Of a stretch of 64,000 nt of DNA, positions 35,062 through 44,221 are shown piece after piece. A model generated the notes under the pieces. It searched no databases and was not told the origin of the DNA. It saw nothing but the letters and a program-made list of their open reading frames with translations. The DNA lies in NCBI GenBank assembly GCA_013299105.1, contig JAAFJY010000019.1:62001-126000 (forward strand). Reading direction: 5' to 3'. Every line of letters starts with the position of its first letter. Position 1 is the first letter of the stretch. The DNA comes from Chitinophagales bacterium. Its GTDB lineage: Bacteria; Bacteroidota; Bacteroidia; Chitinophagales; Saprospiraceae. A program made the position numbers and the translations under genes.

Positions 35062-35760
35062 ATGAAACAACTAAACACAATTTTGTTATTGGTGGCCTGT
35101 GCGATGCTCGGGTCTTCGGCCAAAGACACACCACAGGAAAAGAACCGCGTAGCTGGTAAAATCTCCATGCCCAGCCACGAAGCCGTTTTGCAACGCGGAG
35201 CCAACAACGGCAAATACTGCGAACAAGACCCCCCAAGCTCCCGGAAAAAAGAACTGGAGAAACAAAACCACCCCAATTTGCACGTGGTAGTGAGTTTTCA
35301 TCCGCAAAGTTTTCAGGCGGACATGCCACCCAGCAGCAATTCCACCCTCAACCAGATTGAGCAAACCTTTGTGCCTAAAGTACTACCAGTAGTCAAAGGC
35401 AGTACTGTCAATATCCACAACAACGATTCGGAAGTCCACAATGTGTTCAGCATGACTCCCCGTGCGACTTTCAACATTGGCCGCCGCCAGCCGGGCAAGT
35501 CGGTGCCGCAAGTGATCGATAAAGTGGGCGTGGTGGAAATCCGTTGTGACATCCACTGCGGCATGAATGCTTCGATTTTGGGCCTGGACACACCTTATTT
35601 TACCAAAGTAGACGCCCAAGGCAACTATTCTATCGATGGCCTGCCCGATGGTACTTATCGGATGCAGATTTTTCACCACGTCATGGGCTTTTTTAATCAG
35701 ACGGTGGAATTAAAAGGTGGAGGTGTGGTGTACAAGAATTTTGATTTGACCAAACCTTGA
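35062..35760 (+). CDS. Exported cupredoxin-like protein
   Basis: A 232-residue protein with a signal peptide (1-20, LLLVACAMLGSSA). The core (about 70-175) has the ligands of a type-1 copper site: His in NNDSEVHNVFS and the group CDIHCGM (Cys-x2-His-x2-Met), the pattern of the cupredoxins called methylamine utilisation proteins. A CNA-like beta sandwich (KVDAQGNYSIDGLPDGTYRMQI) follows. It would carry electrons or hold copper in the periplasm. It heads a four-gene set with a barrel, a histidine kinase and a response regulator. The start was moved from 34972 to ATG 35062 for the signal peptide. Confidence 0.85.
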   Translation: MKQLNTILLLVACAMLGSSAKDTPQEKNRVAGKISMPSHEAVLQRGANNGKYCEQDPPSSRKKELEKQNHPNLHVVVSFHPQSFQADMPPSSNSTLNQIEQTFVPKVLPVVKGSTVNIHNNDSEVHNVFSMTPRATFNIGRRQPGKSVPQVIDKVGVVEIRCDIHCGMNASILGLDTPYFTKVDAQGNYSIDGLPDGTYRMQIFHHVMGFFNQTVELKGGGVVYKNFDLTKP

Positions 35761-35836
35761 TTAGTTTAGGGGTTGAGAAGTTGAGCCGCTCGCCTCAACG
35801 CCTCACCTCAAATAGCACCTATCGGCCGTACCCAAA

Positions 35837-37045
35837 ATGAAAAAACTACTACTGCTCCTTCTTTTAGTTTCTACCAAGCTTTTGGCCCAGGAAAAACAGG
35901 GCCTCAAGATTGAGTTCAACGGCATTGCCGATCTCGAATACTTGGAAGGCAGTGCCAACTCCAATTACTTCATCAATGGACTGCCTGCGCAGTGGCACAG
36001 CGGGGTGATTCGGCCTTTGGAGCTCAACTTAATGGCCAAGGTAAGGTTCAATGAGCAGTGGTCCTTGCATTTGCGCGGGCAAATGGAACGTTTGCATGGC
36101 CGTTCTTTCGAGCAAATCCGCCTGGCCCAGGCCATGGTACAATTCCGGCCCAAAGACAGCAATTGGCAGTTTGCCCTGGGTCGCGTTGTGGCTCCGGTGG
36201 GCCTCTTTTCCCAAAAACAATTGTCTACGGCCCGCAACCTGATTGATGTGCCGATTGCCTATGGCTATTTCGCTAATGTTGCTGACGAGTTGGGCTATGT
36301 ACCCCAAATGGGGAATGGCGTTCGCATTCGCACGACCGGTGTTCCTGAATGGGGTTTGCCCCTGCTCTATTACAATGGCTACACCAATGGCTTGAAAAGT
36401 ACCTGGGCAATCAAACCCGGCAAGCTCAGCCTGGATGTTGCCCTGACTACTGGCGCTCCCAACCAGCAAAAAAACCTGCACCTCGATCCACTCAACTTAG
36501 GTTTGCAAAGCCGCCTAAAATGGCAAGTTGCTTACTTTTGGAAACAAGGCTTTTCCTTCAGCCGGGGCAGTTTTTTCCGGCGCAATTTTTTCAACGAGGG
36601 GCGCGACCCTCAGAATGCCTGGCAACAAACCCTATTGGCTACCGACTACACCCTGGGCTTTGGGCATTTTGAGTTTTCAGGTGAGTTGATCGGGGCTTTG
36701 TACCGAGTACCGCAGTACTTGCCCTTACGCGACCTGGCCCAAAGGGGGACTTTTTCTCAAAATGATTTGTCTTTGAGTGCTTTTTCAGCATATTTAGATG
36801 CCAAGTACGAGTTTCCTTTCCTGACTGGTGCTTATGCCACCAGCCGGATCGAAACCCTGAATTTTGGCCAAATCGAGGGCAGCAACCTTGCTTGGGACCA
36901 AAACGTGAGGCGCTTTAGCCTGGGTTTGGGCTACAAATTCAAAAATGCTTTTTTGTTGCGCAGCTCTTATGCCTGGCAAAACGTCGATCCACAAAATCCC
37001 GAAACTTACCAAGCCTGGCGGACCGCCTTGAGTGTGTTTTTTTAA
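35837..37045 (+). CDS. Outer-membrane beta-barrel protein, porin-like
   Basis: A 402-residue protein with a signal (1-18, ending LLAQ) and beta-hairpin sequence throughout, ending in WRTALSVFF with a terminal Phe. Blocks such as LNLMAKVRFNEQWSLHLRGQME, MVQFRPKDSNWQFALGRVVAPVGLF and VPIAYGYFAN recall the OprO/OprP or DcaP-like porin type (long single-chain barrels for small anions). The family is a judgement by pattern, and the substrate is unknown. It follows the cupredoxin gene by 76 bases and precedes the kinase by 19. Confidence 0.75.
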   Translation: MKKLLLLLLLVSTKLLAQEKQGLKIEFNGIADLEYLEGSANSNYFINGLPAQWHSGVIRPLELNLMAKVRFNEQWSLHLRGQMERLHGRSFEQIRLAQAMVQFRPKDSNWQFALGRVVAPVGLFSQKQLSTARNLIDVPIAYGYFANVADELGYVPQMGNGVRIRTTGVPEWGLPLLYYNGYTNGLKSTWAIKPGKLSLDVALTTGAPNQQKNLHLDPLNLGLQSRLKWQVAYFWKQGFSFSRGSFFRRNFFNEGRDPQNAWQQTLLATDYTLGFGHFEFSGELIGALYRVPQYLPLRDLAQRGTFSQNDLSLSAFSAYLDAKYEFPFLTGAYATSRIETLNFGQIEGSNLAWDQNVRRFSLGLGYKFKNAFLLRSSYAWQNVDPQNPETYQAWRTALSVFF

Positions 37046-37064
37046 CCCGTATCGTTCAGAGTTT

Positions 37065-39350
37065 ATGCTGCGCTCCAAGTCCATAAAAAAACTACTCTGC
37101 ATCCTGTTTACCTTGGTGTATGGTGGGGTCATATGGGCGCAAAAACTACCCAAAACCCTGCAACACGACTTACATTTGGCCGTCAAAGCCAATGAAGCGG
37201 GTAAAATCGACTCTGCTGATTACTATTACGGACTTGTTTTGAAAAAAATAAATACTGGTCTGCCCCTTGCCCTACAAGTGCGGCTCCAATTAAACATTGG
37301 GCAATTTTATGCTGAACATGCCGAGTGGGACAAAGCAAGGGATGTATTGGAAAGTGCTCTGGCCTTGGCCCGAAGCAACAAACTGCGCCAACAGGAGCTG
37401 CAAATACACCTGCAAATGGCCAGTAACGCCTTTCAAGCCAATGAAATACCAAAGGCTGATCAACATTTAAACAACCTCGAAAAAAACGCAAGTAAATACC
37501 CCAAAGAACTGGCCCAAGCCCTTAACCTGCGCGCCAAAATTTATAGTTACGCCAGCCAACTGGATCGAGCCAATCAAGCCCTTGAGCACGCCAAAACCCT
37601 GGCCTTACAAGCCAATGAACAAGCACTGGCCATCGAGATTTTGAAGCAATTGGCCACCAATTACAAAAATCAGGCGGGTAAATTATCACAGGCCCATGCT
37701 TGTTTTTTGCAGCTCATTAAATTGCAAGTGCAGGAAAATCAAAAAAATGAATTACTCGCCGAACGCCTCGAATTTGCAGAACTCTTGCAACAAATGGGCG
37801 AGAACGCCCAGGCCCAAGCGCAATTGCTGCAAGCCCTGCAAGACAGCCGCGATCAAGCCGATTCTACCCAGCAAGCTGAAGTTTGCGCAAGGTTAGGTGA
37901 GCTTTTTTTGGCCCAAAAACAATGGCAGGAAGCCCTGAAATACCTGAGCCAAGGTCTTGTTTTGAGCGAAAAAAGCAACAATGAGTTCCAAAGTGCCGAA
38001 ATCTTGCACTTGCAAGGCGGCGCTTACCTGGGTTTGGGCAAAGGAGAAGAAGCTGCCCAAAGCTACCGGGAAGCATTGCGCAAATACGAATCAACTGGCA
38101 ATGAATTGGCATCCGCAGGGGTTTTGACCGATTTGACCAAGCTCTTGAAAGACCAACGAACCTATTCCACCGCCCTCGAATACCTGCAAAAAGCCCTGGA
38201 TATCCGACAGCGCAACCAGGAAGTACTGGGTGCACTGGACCTACGCCTGGAAATGGCCCGTATTTTCTTGCTGCAAAAAAAACCTGCTTCCGCCCTCAAC
38301 AGCCTGGGTAATGCCGAACCGTTGGCCCGCGAGTCGGGCAGCAAAAGCCACTTGAGCGACACCTACCACTTGTTGGCAGAGGCCCATGCGCAAAGCGGGA
38401 ATTACAATTTGGCTTACCGTTTTAGCAATGCCTACCACAGTTTGAAGGATGAAATGTTCAGCGAAAAGCAAAGCCAACAGATCAACGAGCTAAATACCCG
38501 CTACCGCACCCGCGAACTCCAGCAAAACCTGGAAAAACAAAGCTTGCAAAAACGTCGCGCCGAGTCGCGATTGCTCAACTATGCCCTGGGAGCGGTCTTG
38601 CTGGTGACGGGGCTTCTAGGCCTGCTTTTTTTCCAAAACTACCGCGCCAGGGCGCAAAAACGCCTGCAAAAACAACAAGTGGCCATTTTGGGAAAAGAAC
38701 GGGAATCGGCGGAGTTGCGCTCAATGATCAGTGGGGAGGAGAACGAACGCTCGCGCATTGCAAGGGAACTACACGATGGATTAGGCACCTTGCTGGCGAC
38801 AGTAAAATTGCAGTTTGGAGCGGTGCAAAATACCCTACCAGAAGTATCCCAAGCCAAAACCTACCAAAAAGCCGACGCCTTGCTGGACGAAGCTTGCTCA
38901 GAAGTACGTAAAATCTCGTACAACCTCATGCCCGCCATTTTGCAGCAGTATGGCCTGGAATACGCAATTGCCGACTTGTGCAACGACGTGGAAAAATCGG
39001 GACGCCTGGCCGTGAGCTTTATCCCGTATGGGTTGGAAGAGGCTCTGGACGAAAAAACCGCCGCCGCTGCTTACCGCATCGTGCAAGAATTGGTCAAAAA
39101 CGTGCTGCGTCACGCCGAAGCCAAAGAACTCATCGTGCAAGTAACTCGTGACGAAGGCCAGTTGAACATCACGGTCGAAGACGACGGCCAGGGTTTTTTA
39201 GTGGCCGAAAAACTGGCAGCACCGGGCATTGGCCTGCAAAGCATCCAATCGCGGGTAACTTTGCTCAACGGCCAGCTCGATATCCAATCTCAACCGGGCA
39301 AAGGCTCGACTTTTAACATTGATATTCCATTGTCAGATCAGGTGATTTGA
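37065..39350 (+). CDS. TPR sensor histidine kinase (NarX/DesK type)
   Basis: A 761-residue sensor. After a signal/membrane start (1-25), residues about 30-490 form at least seven TPRs (for example YYGLVLKKI through AEWDKARDVLESALALARSN). One transmembrane segment follows (about 508-530, LLNYALGAVLLVTGLLGLLFF). The HisKA_3 box has its phospho-His near 570 (ERSRIARELHDGLGTLLATVKLQ), and the HATPase_c domain shows EDDGQGF and a GLQSIQSRV block at the end. This is a periplasm-facing sensor for an unknown signal. It is 25 bases from the response regulator gene. ATG 37065 is preferred to GTG 37032, which overlaps the previous gene. Confidence 0.93.
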   Translation: MLRSKSIKKLLCILFTLVYGGVIWAQKLPKTLQHDLHLAVKANEAGKIDSADYYYGLVLKKINTGLPLALQVRLQLNIGQFYAEHAEWDKARDVLESALALARSNKLRQQELQIHLQMASNAFQANEIPKADQHLNNLEKNASKYPKELAQALNLRAKIYSYASQLDRANQALEHAKTLALQANEQALAIEILKQLATNYKNQAGKLSQAHACFLQLIKLQVQENQKNELLAERLEFAELLQQMGENAQAQAQLLQALQDSRDQADSTQQAEVCARLGELFLAQKQWQEALKYLSQGLVLSEKSNNEFQSAEILHLQGGAYLGLGKGEEAAQSYREALRKYESTGNELASAGVLTDLTKLLKDQRTYSTALEYLQKALDIRQRNQEVLGALDLRLEMARIFLLQKKPASALNSLGNAEPLARESGSKSHLSDTYHLLAEAHAQSGNYNLAYRFSNAYHSLKDEMFSEKQSQQINELNTRYRTRELQQNLEKQSLQKRRAESRLLNYALGAVLLVTGLLGLLFFQNYRARAQKRLQKQQVAILGKERESAELRSMISGEENERSRIARELHDGLGTLLATVKLQFGAVQNTLPEVSQAKTYQKADALLDEACSEVRKISYNLMPAILQQYGLEYAIADLCNDVEKSGRLAVSFIPYGLEEALDEKTAAAAYRIVQELVKNVLRHAEAKELIVQVTRDEGQLNITVEDDGQGFLVAEKLAAPGIGLQSIQSRVTLLNGQLDIQSQPGKGSTFNIDIPLSDQVI

Positions 39351-39375
39351 CCTTCAATCTATAAAATTTGTTCGC

Positions 39376-40029
39376 ATGTCCATCACAAAACTGCTCATTG
39401 TTGACGACCACCAGGTGCTCATTGATGGCATCCGCGCCTTGCTGGAAAAAACCGAAGGTCTACTGATCGACCACCAAGCCCTGAGTGGCAAAATCGCCCT
39501 GCAAGTACTCGCCGAGCATGAAGCAGAAATTGATCTGATTATTTTGGACATCAACATGCCAGATATGAACGGTTTTGAGGTGTGCCAAGAAATCAAAAAG
39601 CGGTTTCCCAGCAAAAAAATCCTCACCTTGACCATGCATGAGGAACCAGGTTTCATCAGCAAAATGGTCAAAGCAGGCACCGATGGCTATGTGTTGAAAA
39701 GTGCGGGCAAAGAAGAACTGGTTACCGCCATCCAAACCATCATGTCCGGTGAGAAACACTTTGGCAAGGCGGTAACCGATAGCCTTTTGATGGGCATGCA
39801 AAGTAAAAAACCCACCCGCTCGCAGTACATCCCCAAGCTCACTCGGCGTGAAAAAGAGGTGCTGCAACTCATTATTCAAGAGTGCAGCACCGAGCAAATA
39901 GCCGAAAAACTCTTCATCAGCGACACCACGGTGATCTCACACCGGAAGAGTTTGTTGCGAAAATTAAATGTCAAAAATGCTGCGGGATTGGTCCGAGCGG
40001 CTTACGAATACAATCTATTGGGTGATTGA
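39376..40029 (+). CDS. NarL/FixJ-type response regulator
   Basis: A 217-residue regulator: receiver domain 1-125 with phospho-acceptor Asp58 (IILDINMPDMNGFEV) and the Lys of VLKSAGKEELV; LuxR-type helix-turn-helix at about 150-213 (LTRREKEVLQLIIQECSTEQIAEKLFISDTTVISHRKSLLRKLNVKN). It is the cognate partner of the preceding kinase and likely controls the cupredoxin and barrel genes of the same set, though target sites cannot be seen. Confidence 0.93.
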   Translation: MSITKLLIVDDHQVLIDGIRALLEKTEGLLIDHQALSGKIALQVLAEHEAEIDLIILDINMPDMNGFEVCQEIKKRFPSKKILTLTMHEEPGFISKMVKAGTDGYVLKSAGKEELVTAIQTIMSGEKHFGKAVTDSLLMGMQSKKPTRSQYIPKLTRREKEVLQLIIQECSTEQIAEKLFISDTTVISHRKSLLRKLNVKNAAGLVRAAYEYNLLGD

Positions 40030-40040
40030 CACCTCGTTTT

Positions 40041-40203
40041 AGAGTATGTTTAAATATTGGAGGCTTAACCGGAAAACGAGTTAAATTTTGACTAATCGAG
40101 GCAGGAAAAGCGGAGTTATGCAGCGCATAATGAGCATTTTCCTAACGAAGAGTAGTCGAAATTGGGCCGTTTTACGGTAAACAAAAAATTTTAAACATAC
40201 TCT
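40041..40203. repeat. 163-bp palindromic element (family D)
   Basis: AGAGTATGTTTAAA (40041-40054) and TTTAAACATACTCT (40190-40203) are perfect inverted ends. Farther in, TTAACCGGAAAACG on the left pairs imperfectly with CCGTTTTACGGTAA on the right, and AAATTTTGACTA with TAGTCGAAATT. The element fills nearly the whole gap between the regulator and the Kelch gene, touching the latter's stop codon. A half copy is at 6655-6710. Confidence 0.7.
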
Positions 40204-41267
40204 TATTCGCAATCCTCTTGTTCTACATCGGGTGAAAAGGTCCACAAGTCGTCAAATCTTCCACTACCTGCTGTACCTGTAGTGATGAAAGCCAAATTGT
40301 TGTAAGTAAAAGCAATGGTAGTAGCGCGTGGAGAGCCACAATCTTCGCTCAATGAGGTGTGTTGGGTCCAAGTGTCCAATTCTGGATCATAAGCCCATAC
40401 GTCGCCCAGATAAAAACCACCTGTTGAGCCACCAAAGAAAAAGATGCGATTGTCCAGCACAAAAGCCGCCGCGTAAATCCTGGACTGCATGTCTTCCTGG
40501 TCTTCGTCCTCATCATCTAAGCTTTCAATTTCCGTCCAGTTGTTTTTTTGCGGGTCGTACACGTAAAGATTTTTCTGCGCTACCCCATTGTTGTTGCCAA
40601 ACCCTACATAAGCCTTGCCATTGTGAGTAATAGCGGTAGCCCCCTCGCGCTTGGAACCGCCAAAATCGCGGATAGGTACCCAAGTGTCGGATTTACCATC
40701 ATAACTCCAAAAATCCACCAAGTAATTGTCGTCATAACCAGTACCTACATAAGCTTTGTCGCCAATGACAAAAGCTGTTGCACCTCGTCTTGCGCCACCA
40801 GGAAAATCGGCAATCTTGCGCCAAGTGCGACTAGCTGGCGTATACTCATAAAAATCAGACAAATAATCTTGGTCGTCGTCGCCTAAGCCTACATAACCTT
40901 TGCCATTGAGTGCAAAAGCCACTGCCCCATTGCGTGGAGAGCCCGGAAACCGAGCCTTGCTGTCACTGCTCAAGCGGCCAAGGTTGTCCCAAAACCCCTG
41001 ATCAGGGTTGTAAGCCCAAAAATCGGCGAGGCGTTCGCCATCTCCATTAAAGCCCAGCCCCACATATGTTACATTGTCGATGGTAAAGCTAACGGCAGCA
41101 TTGCGGCCTACCCCGGGGAAACCAGACTTGATTTGCTCCCAATCGCCGGTGAGTTCATCCTCCTCGTCATCGTTTGGAGTGCAAGCTGAAAATAGGGTGA
41201 GACCAAATGAAAAACAAAGGAGCGTGAAAATGCGCCAAAGAGGTCGGGAAGTTGAGTGATCAAACAT
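40203..41267 (-). CDS. Kelch-repeat lipoprotein
   Basis: A 354-residue predicted lipoprotein with a lipobox ending at Cys29 (LTLFSAC), followed by an acidic run TPNDDEEDE that resembles the surface-export signal of Bacteroidota lipoproteins. The rest is six Kelch-type beta-propeller repeats (AVSFTIDNVTYVGLGFNGDGERLADFWAY and relatives), each with the G-x-G and Y/W-x2-x-W signature. It should sit on the outer membrane, probably facing out. It lies 67 bases after a DUF4270 lipoprotein gene, a pairing common in this phylum. Confidence 0.85.
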   Translation of the reverse strand: MFDHSTSRPLWRIFTLLCFSFGLTLFSACTPNDDEEDELTGDWEQIKSGFPGVGRNAAVSFTIDNVTYVGLGFNGDGERLADFWAYNPDQGFWDNLGRLSSDSKARFPGSPRNGAVAFALNGKGYVGLGDDDQDYLSDFYEYTPASRTWRKIADFPGGARRGATAFVIGDKAYVGTGYDDNYLVDFWSYDGKSDTWVPIRDFGGSKREGATAITHNGKAYVGFGNNNGVAQKNLYVYDPQKNNWTEIESLDDEDEDQEDMQSRIYAAAFVLDNRIFFFGGSTGGFYLGDVWAYDPELDTWTQHTSLSEDCGSPRATTIAFTYNNLAFITTGTAGSGRFDDLWTFSPDVEQEDCE

Positions 41268-41334
41268 GGTTGTGTATTTGTAACTGCTTCATCCAATTGA
41301 AAAAGGCAAAAGCCTTGGAATCTAAGCGTTACGG

Positions 41335-42654
41335 TTATTTAATGACAGTAAAAATGACATGTAACCTGAGCGATTCTTGCCCACTTTGCTGGCTAGGCAA
41401 AATCAAACGGCTCAGTTCATTGTTGCCCGTTGAAGACGCTGGTGAATACAGCATAATCCCCTCATAATCATCACTATTTTGCTTCATGATGTTATTGAAG
41501 TATTCGGTGAGATAAATCCGGAACATGGAATTACCCGTCAAAATATTGGTGGTCCTTACTGCCGTAATTGGATTGTTGTCGTTGTCAAACCAATAGGGCA
41601 GTTTCAGGGTGTTTTTGTGGGTAGGCACATACACCTGAACCCTATCCAATGGCGTGTATTCGCTGAATTGATAGTTACTTTTGGGTAAGTCAATGTCCAG
41701 ATAAGCCAAGTTTACACTGATCAACCGATTTTGGCGGACGCTGCGCAGGGTGGGAAAATCTAGCATGGTGCAAATGCCCACTCCCGATTGGATGTAGGTT
41801 TCCTTGTTGCTATTGGCGGCGGGAAGTGGGGTGCCTTTTTTGACCAAACCCTTCAAATTGCTCTTGCTGCGATCACTTTGAATTTGGTTGAAGCGCAAGT
41901 CTGGTTTCAATCGCAAATCAACGCTGCCCTCTTCTCCGCTTTTGCGATCGTGGTAGTACACCTTGATAAAGGTCTTACCGGTCTCAAAGCCAATGATGGC
42001 TTGCCCGTTTGTACTGCCCTCCTGCTTGATACAGAAGCCCTTTATGACGTCATCAAGGTCAAACTCGTCTCTGTTTTTAGCCTTAGCGAATAATCTTCGA
42101 CCCAGCCCATCATCCAGGCGTGCCCGTACATCGCGGCTTTTAGCAAGGCGGGTGCTGTAGGTGAAACTGGCTATTTTTTGCAGGGTTTGAGGCCCTTTTG
42201 TACTGTTGAAATAAAAAATTTCGTCATCCAGGCTTTCTGACAGGGTCAGCACTTGTAAGCTTTGCAAGTGGTCAAAGGCCGGGTATTCATAATCTTGCCT
42301 GGAGATAAAAACCAACGAATCGTAAACCAGGCTTTCATCGTCGTTGATCACGAAAGTATTGAAGGTGTCAATGTTGAAAAAACAGTTTGCACTGACCAGG
42401 CCCAGGGCTGGGTCCTCATAGGCCCCGCAGAGCATCCGGCTACCATTGACCGTAAACAGGGAATCGAGCAAAACGCTTGAAGACCTTACTTTCAACGTGT
42501 CAATCTCTTGCACCTGGGTATTGTCATCATTGATCAGGTTCTCGCCAACGAGGGTGCTGTCTTGGCAGGCGCTCGTACAGGCCAAGAGCAATAAAGCAAT
42601 AAAAAAAGTGTATAAATTATTCACTTCTAGCGTGTTTAGTTGAAGAAATTGCAA
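41335..42654 (-). CDS. DUF4270 family lipoprotein
   Basis: A 439-residue protein. An N-terminal hydrophobic signal (13-28) leads to a Cys (LLLLACTSAC). The following VGENLINDD, SSSVLLDSLFTVNGSRMLCGAYEDPALGLVSANCFFNI and the C-terminal FRIYLTEYFNNIMK blocks are those of the DUF4270 family of Bacteroidota outer-membrane lipoproteins. Several predicted features are beta-strands; no enzyme activity is known. It probably forms a unit with the Kelch gene that follows. Confidence 0.8.
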   Translation of the reverse strand: MQFLQLNTLEVNNLYTFFIALLLLACTSACQDSTLVGENLINDDNTQVQEIDTLKVRSSSVLLDSLFTVNGSRMLCGAYEDPALGLVSANCFFNIDTFNTFVINDDESLVYDSLVFISRQDYEYPAFDHLQSLQVLTLSESLDDEIFYFNSTKGPQTLQKIASFTYSTRLAKSRDVRARLDDGLGRRLFAKAKNRDEFDLDDVIKGFCIKQEGSTNGQAIIGFETGKTFIKVYYHDRKSGEEGSVDLRLKPDLRFNQIQSDRSKSNLKGLVKKGTPLPAANSNKETYIQSGVGICTMLDFPTLRSVRQNRLISVNLAYLDIDLPKSNYQFSEYTPLDRVQVYVPTHKNTLKLPYWFDNDNNPITAVRTTNILTGNSMFRIYLTEYFNNIMKQNSDDYEGIMLYSPASSTGNNELSRLILPSQQSGQESLRLHVIFTVIK

Positions 42655-42923
42655 AACATCTACCTACTGATCTGCGGGTTCAATGCAGTCAGTTCAGCGC
42701 AGAGCATACGCTTTAAAGGCAAGTCAAATCCTTACCAAAAGAATTATTTACCAAGTTCTTAAATAGAGTGCGCAGCGAAATCTTGCTGCCAAAAGGGTGT
42801 GTAAGTCTGTTGCCATAAAGATACTGGAGATTGCAATGAAGGTTGTATGTCTTTTTCCAAGTTGTTATGCGATTCATCGAGACTTTTGTATTTTTCATCC
42901 GAACCTAGCTCATTCCACAAAAA

Positions 42924-43805
42924 ATGCGCATCGACTCACACCAACATTTCTGGCGTTACAGCCCCGATTCCCATGCCTGGATCAATGCTGACATGGCCAA
43001 AATCCAGCGCGATTTTCTACCCGCTGATTTGGAGCCTCTGCTTAAAGCCAATCGGATTGATGGCTGTGTATTGGTACAAGTACAGCAAAACGAAGAGGAG
43101 AACAAGTTTTTCCTGGAACTGGCCGAGCAAAACCCTTTCATCATGGGCGTGGTGGGCTGGGTGGATTTAGAAGCACCTGATTTGGATGAAAAACTGGCCA
43201 ACTACAAAGCAAACTATCCAAAGCTCAAAGGTTTTCGACATATTCTACAAGGGGAGAGCGACCCCAATCATGCCCTGCGCCCAAAATTCCAGGAAGGGGT
43301 GGCCAAATTGGGTGAGCATGGCTTTACATACGACATCCTGGTGTATCCGCACCAATTGCCTGCGGCGATTGAATTGGTACGGAACTGCCCCGGCACCATG
43401 TTTGTTTTGGACCACATGGGCAAGCCCCGCCTGAGAGACCACGACATCAGCGATTGGGCCATGCCTTTTGAATCAATTGGTGCCTTCCCTAATGCTTATT
43501 GCAAACTTTCGGGCCTGGTGACAGAATGCGACTGGAACAACTGGCGCGCCGATCATATTGAATACTATTACCGCCGCTCGATTGATGGTTTTGGCCCCTG
43601 GAAAATCATGTTTGGCAGCGATTGGCCCGTGTGCCTGGTGGCTGCGGAGTACAAGCAAATCGTGGACATGATTGAAAATGCCTTTGCAAACTACCTAAGC
43701 CAAAGTGAAATGGATTATGTGATGGGTAAAGCCGCGCAGCAATTTTACAAGCTGGAAGGCCATGAGAAAATAAGAGGACCGTTTAGGAGCGATTGGATCG
43801 ACTGA
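42924..43805 (+). CDS. Amidohydrolase family protein (L-fuconolactonase-like)
   Basis: A 293-residue metal-dependent hydrolase of the amidohydrolase-2 group. Metal ligands: His6 and His8 (DSHQHFW), His in FVLDHMGKP, and Asp near 233 (MFGSDWPVC). The blocks LKGFRHILQGE and GLVTECDW are typical of the L-fucono-1,5-lactonase/related sugar lactonase branch. Substrate uncertain. It is an isolated gene. Confidence 0.85.
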   Translation: MRIDSHQHFWRYSPDSHAWINADMAKIQRDFLPADLEPLLKANRIDGCVLVQVQQNEEENKFFLELAEQNPFIMGVVGWVDLEAPDLDEKLANYKANYPKLKGFRHILQGESDPNHALRPKFQEGVAKLGEHGFTYDILVYPHQLPAAIELVRNCPGTMFVLDHMGKPRLRDHDISDWAMPFESIGAFPNAYCKLSGLVTECDWNNWRADHIEYYYRRSIDGFGPWKIMFGSDWPVCLVAAEYKQIVDMIENAFANYLSQSEMDYVMGKAAQQFYKLEGHEKIRGPFRSDWID

Positions 43806-44221
43806 AAGGGGAAGTCGATTGTTGATGAGTGAGCTTTTTACCTATTTCTACAAAAAAAGAAAGGCTGCCTCGGCAGCCCTCTGAACTACTAATCTAGCCC
43901 GGTAATCAGTCTTTGCACTACAAACATACGGCGGCATTCAAGGGCAGACATAGTACACTTCGGGCTTTTTTTTGGATTTTTTTCATCAAAAAAATATCAA
44001 AAAATATTGACAATCAGTATTTTAACTAAATTTATTCTTGATTTTTACCATTAAGCTGTAAAGTTTTTTAACCGAAAAAAATGCATTTTCTTTTGTCGTA
44101 CCCAGACAAATGACACGCAGGAAGCGCCACGTTTGTGAACTTTTTACGTCAAAATGACATTTGTAGAAGTGATTAAGGATAACAAATCCCAAAATCTCAC
44201 TGCACACCTCAATGAAATAAA
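43806..44221. other. Gap with a candidate small RNA
   Basis: 416 bases, no supported protein gene. It carries a terminator hairpin, oriented for the minus strand, and an upstream -7 box on the same strand (see the ncRNA entry). Farther on, a stretch of T and A (43965-44040) is very A+T-rich. Confidence 0.5.
43852..43915 (-). ncRNA. Candidate small RNA, about 65 nt
   Basis: On the minus strand: -7 box TATGTTTG (complement of 43921-43928), predicted start near 43915, then about 35 bases, a perfect hairpin GGCTGCC / GGCAGCC (43863-43878) and a T-rich run (to 43852). No reading frame lies between, and no minus-strand protein gene uses the terminator. The -33 element is weak. It may be a trans-acting RNA, or the terminator could have another use. 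Confidence 0.4.
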
